8,903 nt of DNA from an uncultured Gammaproteobacteria bacterium (GTDB taxonomy: Bacteria; Pseudomonadota; Gammaproteobacteria; Pseudomonadales; Azotimanducaceae_A). Positions 6,808 to 8,903 of the stretch are shown in pieces. Made by a program: the position numbers and the translations under genes. How positions within the stretch are numbered: position 1 is the first letter of the stretch; each line of letters begins with the position of its first letter. The notes beneath the pieces were generated by a model. The model saw only the letters and a program-made list of their open reading frames with translations, was not told where the DNA came from and ran no database searches. Where the stretch lies: positions 1 to 8,903 of the forward strand of contig CAJWZG010000111.1 of assembly GCA_913049565.1 (NCBI GenBank), given 5' to 3'.

Positions 6808-7260
6808 TTACCTACCCTCTTCACCAACCGCATTAATGCGTTTAGAAAAGGCATCCACCATTCGGTCTGCAGCTTTTTGCGCCATAGGGTTTAGCAGCGT
6901 TGCAAGCATGCCATTGGCTTCGAAAACCAACTGCAAATTGACTCGACAGCCCTCGTCTCCAAGAGGTTTAAAATGCCATACGCCCTCAAGTCGCTCGAAA
7001 GGTCCACTTTTCAAGGAGACCTCAATTCGTTGACTGGCAACGCCTTTGTTTAGGGTTATGAACTGATACTCAACACCGGCTTTGCGAACCGTCACCTGCG
7101 CCTCAACCAACGCGGCGCCGTCAGCATCTCGACCGCGCTGCAACACAGCGACCTGCTCGCAGCCCGGCAAGAACTCGTGGTAGCGCTCTACATCTGCAAC
7201 AACCTCGTAGCAACCGGATGCGTTCACCAGCAGCAAACATGAGCGAGCTATTTCTATCAC
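6808..7260 (-). CDS. ratA: RatA / COQ10-type START-domain protein (SRPBCC fold, YfjG)
   Basis: This 150-residue protein belongs to the polyketide cyclase/COQ10 branch of the SRPBCC superfamily. In E. coli the homologue RatA was reported to bind the 50S ribosomal subunit and block subunit joining; the eukaryotic relative COQ10 binds ubiquinone, so a role in quinone function is also possible. Family marks are IARSCLLLVNASGCYEVVAD (4-23), DVERYHEFLPGCEQV (23-37), VRKAG..YQF, and SGPFERLEGVWHFKPL, ending in a long C-terminal helix (QKAADRMVDAFSKRINAV). The start is a GTG with no clear Shine-Dalgarno, 16 bases after the transporter stop, so translation may be coupled to the gene upstream. In most relatives ratA lies directly beside, and divergent from, smpB; here a transporter gene intervenes. 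Function cannot be decided between toxin and lipid carrier from sequence. Confidence 0.92.
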   Translation of the reverse strand: MIEIARSCLLLVNASGCYEVVADVERYHEFLPGCEQVAVLQRGRDADGAALVEAQVTVRKAGVEYQFITLNKGVASQRIEVSLKSGPFERLEGVWHFKPLGDEGCRVNLQLVFEANGMLATLLNPMAQKAADRMVDAFSKRINAVGEEGR

Positions 7261-7276
7261 TGCCAGAGACCAGACA

Positions 7277-8641
7277 CTATTGCCACACTGTGCTCAGGAA
7301 AACCGTAAGGACGCCCAGCGGGGCTATAACGCCCGCAACGATCCGCCACGCCCAGCTAATCATAGGGTTATCTATACCCAATTGTCGATTCACCATATCT
7401 CTGGGGAGCAGCCAAATCGCAAAAAATGTGATCAGCATACCTCCAAGAGGCAGCAGAATATTTTGAGAAAAATAGTCGACGGTCTCGAAAAATGTCAATC
7501 CACCGACAAATGTGACATCACTCCACAGGTTGAACGAGAACACGGTACCTAAACCCAGCACCCAACAAATCACACCTAAGCTGACCGCCACACGTTGGCG
7601 TTTCGCGTTGTATTCTTCTACTAAAAAGGCAAGGGCTGGCTCGGTCAAAGAAATAGCCGAGGTGATTGCAGCGAAACTGAGGAGCAAAAAAAACAATGCC
7701 CCGAAAATATTGCCCAAGGGCATCTGACCAAATGCGAGCGGCAAGGTAACAAAGGTCAAGCCCGGTCCCTGAGCAACCTCAAGCCCATTCGCAAAAACGA
7801 TAGGAAAAATCGCCAAACCGGCCGCCAAGGCGATAAGCGTATCCAAACCCGCAATGGTGACAACCGTCGTACTCAAGTTAGCGTCGTCAGGCACATAAGC
7901 CCCGTAGGCCATCATGGTTCCCATGCCAAGGCTTAAGGTAAAAAAAGCTTGGCCCATGGCGATTAGCCATGAATCAGCAGTCACCGCCTCCCACCTGATG
8001 TCAAACATAAAGGCGAAACCCTGTTCAAAACCACCAGAGTTGAAGCTGTAAATCAGCAGCGCGATCAGTAACAAAAATAGCAATGGCATAAACCAGCGGA
8101 TCGCTGCCTCAAGCCCCTTGGTGACGCCGCGACCGACGATCCAAATCGTTAGCACCATAAATCCCGTCTGATAGGCGATAAGCTGCAAGGGGCTTGCGAG
8201 GAAAGCATCGAAGCTCTCACTAACCGCTTGTGCCGTGGCACCCTCAAAGGAGCCGCTACCGCTGGCCCAAATATAGCTGACTGCCCAACCTGCGATGACT
8301 GCGTAGTACGAGAGAATCAAAAAACCGGCAAGCACACCCATCCAGCCCAAGATTGACCAGCGCTGACTCCGCCCGGCAGCTCGCGCCAGTTTGCGCATGG
8401 TGTGTATTGGACTGGATCGACCTTGGCGCCCCATAAGCACTTCGCTCACCATGATGGGTATGCCTACCGCAGCAATACAAGCGAGATAGATCAGCACAAA
8501 CGCGCCACCACCGTTTTCACCAGCGATGTAGGGGAACTTCCAAATATTACCAAGACCTACAGCGGAGCCGGCAGCAGCCAGCACGAACAGCCAGCGGCTT
8601 GACCAACGCTGCGTTGATGCAGAAGTGGAAGATGTCGCCAT
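7277..8641 (-). CDS. Neurotransmitter:sodium symporter (NSS/SNF) family transporter, 11-TM MhsT-like
   Basis: This inner-membrane protein of 454 residues is a LeuT-fold, sodium-coupled symporter of the NSS family; bacterial members mostly import amino acids. TM1 carries the signature AAAGSAVGLGNIWKFPY (22-38), followed by GENGGGAF (41-48). TM6 holds GQAFFTLSLGMGTMMAYGAY (230-249) and TM8 holds AITSAISLTEPALAFLVEE (325-343). By alignment from memory with LeuT, Na+ ligands correspond to A27, V28, N32, T235, T327 and S328, and D267 replaces LeuT Asn286, as I recall for MhsT and Tyt1. I count about 11 membrane segments ending near the C-terminus (429-452), like MhsT and unlike the 12 of LeuT. The ATG has AAGG eight bases ahead. 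It shares strand and close spacing with ratA and rnfH. The substrate is not readable from the sequence; a hydrophobic or aromatic amino acid is a guess. Confidence 0.93.
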   Translation of the reverse strand: MATSSTSASTQRWSSRWLFVLAAAGSAVGLGNIWKFPYIAGENGGGAFVLIYLACIAAVGIPIMVSEVLMGRQGRSSPIHTMRKLARAAGRSQRWSILGWMGVLAGFLILSYYAVIAGWAVSYIWASGSGSFEGATAQAVSESFDAFLASPLQLIAYQTGFMVLTIWIVGRGVTKGLEAAIRWFMPLLFLLLIALLIYSFNSGGFEQGFAFMFDIRWEAVTADSWLIAMGQAFFTLSLGMGTMMAYGAYVPDDANLSTTVVTIAGLDTLIALAAGLAIFPIVFANGLEVAQGPGLTFVTLPLAFGQMPLGNIFGALFFLLLSFAAITSAISLTEPALAFLVEEYNAKRQRVAVSLGVICWVLGLGTVFSFNLWSDVTFVGGLTFFETVDYFSQNILLPLGGMLITFFAIWLLPRDMVNRQLGIDNPMISWAWRIVAGVIAPLGVLTVFLSTVWQ

Positions 8642-8668
8642 AACGAGCCCTTAAATTTGTTCCAGATT

Positions 8669-8746
8669 ATTGTACTACTGAAATTAACAACTATGAGCCG
8701 TTCGATACGCTGTCGGATCTTCCACTGCTGTATAGTGGCAACGGCT
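8669..8746. promoter_or_regulatory. Divergent transporter/smpB spacer with candidate -10 elements and a 7-bp inverted repeat
   Basis: Toward smpB, TATAGT (8731-8736; 5 of 6 to the sigma70 -10) lies about 40 bases before the ATG but has no good -35. Toward the transporter, TACAAT (minus strand, 8674-8669) lies about 28 bases before its ATG, also without a clear -35. AGCCGTT (8696-8702) and AACGGCT (8740-8746) are perfect inverted copies 37 bases apart that bracket the smpB -10. All elements are short, so this is a weak call. Confidence 0.3.
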
Positions 8747-8774
8747 TATCAACCTTATGCACTCGGATCGTTCA

Positions 8775-8903
8775 ATGGCAAAGTCAGGAAAGAAAACCAG
8801 CCCGGGCAGCATTGCGCAAAACAGACGCGCGCGGCATGACTATTTCATTGAAGACAAGTTCGAAGCAGGCTTGGTGCTCATAGGCTGGGAAGTAAAGAGC
8901 ATC
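8775..8903 (+). CDS. smpB: SsrA-binding protein SmpB, N-terminal part, cut by window edge
   Basis: SmpB binds tmRNA and places it in the A site of stalled ribosomes for trans-translation. The 43 codons present begin with a basic leader ([12 protein letters not shown]) and then show the highly conserved SmpB block: [20 protein letters not shown] and [11 protein letters not shown], where the invariant GWEVKS lies at the edge of the OB-fold core. The remaining core and the C-terminal tail that reads the empty mRNA channel are outside the window. The ATG has only a weak GGA ahead. The gene is divergent from the transporter and close to ratA, consistent with the smpB-ratA neighbourhood of gammaproteobacteria. 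Confidence 0.96.
   Translation, partial: MAKSGKKTSPGSIAQNRRARHDYFIEDKFEAGLVLIGWEVKSI

Overview
The window carries ordinary chromosomal housekeeping genes of a gammaproteobacterium. The evidence is the block recN-bamE-rnfH-ratA-smpB next to grpE, which is the neighbourhood seen in Escherichia coli and relatives (there grpE-nadK-recN-bamE-rnfH-ratA-smpB). Two things differ from the enteric arrangement. The place of nadK is taken by a complete chaperone operon hrcA-grpE-dnaK-dnaJ, and a sodium-coupled transporter gene sits between ratA and smpB. A marine lineage with hrcA (for example Halieaceae/Cellvibrionales) would fit, but this is a guess from gene content; only the class is well supported.

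Layout. Positions 1-4169, all on the minus strand, are the heat-shock operon read right to left: hrcA, grpE, dnaK and the 5' part of dnaJ, cut by the window edge. The dnaK-grpE and grpE-hrcA gaps hold sigma32-like promoter candidates, and the dnaK-dnaJ gap holds a strong hairpin with a short T run. A 163-bp divergent spacer (4170-4332) separates hrcA from recN and contains overlapping opposed -10 elements bracketed by a perfect 8-bp inverted repeat; no CIRCE element is visible. On the plus strand follow recN and bamE. Converging on bamE from the right are the transporter gene, ratA and rnfH, tightly packed on the minus strand. A 133-bp divergent spacer (8642-8774) then leads to the 5' end of smpB on the plus strand, cut by the right edge.

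Function. DnaK, DnaJ and GrpE form the Hsp70 folding machine; HrcA is its likely repressor. RecN is an SMC-like double-strand-break repair ATPase. BamE is a lipoprotein of the outer-membrane beta-barrel assembly machine. RatA and RnfH are small conserved cytoplasmic proteins, and SmpB is the tmRNA partner in ribosome rescue. The transporter is an 11-TM NSS-family protein, probably for amino acids. No stretch longer than about 165 bases lacks a gene. I see no tRNA, rRNA, CRISPR, insertion sequence or phage feature, and no clear undescribed system. The points most worth a second look are the hrcA-recN control region, unusual residues in the RecN motifs, and the transporter insertion next to smpB.
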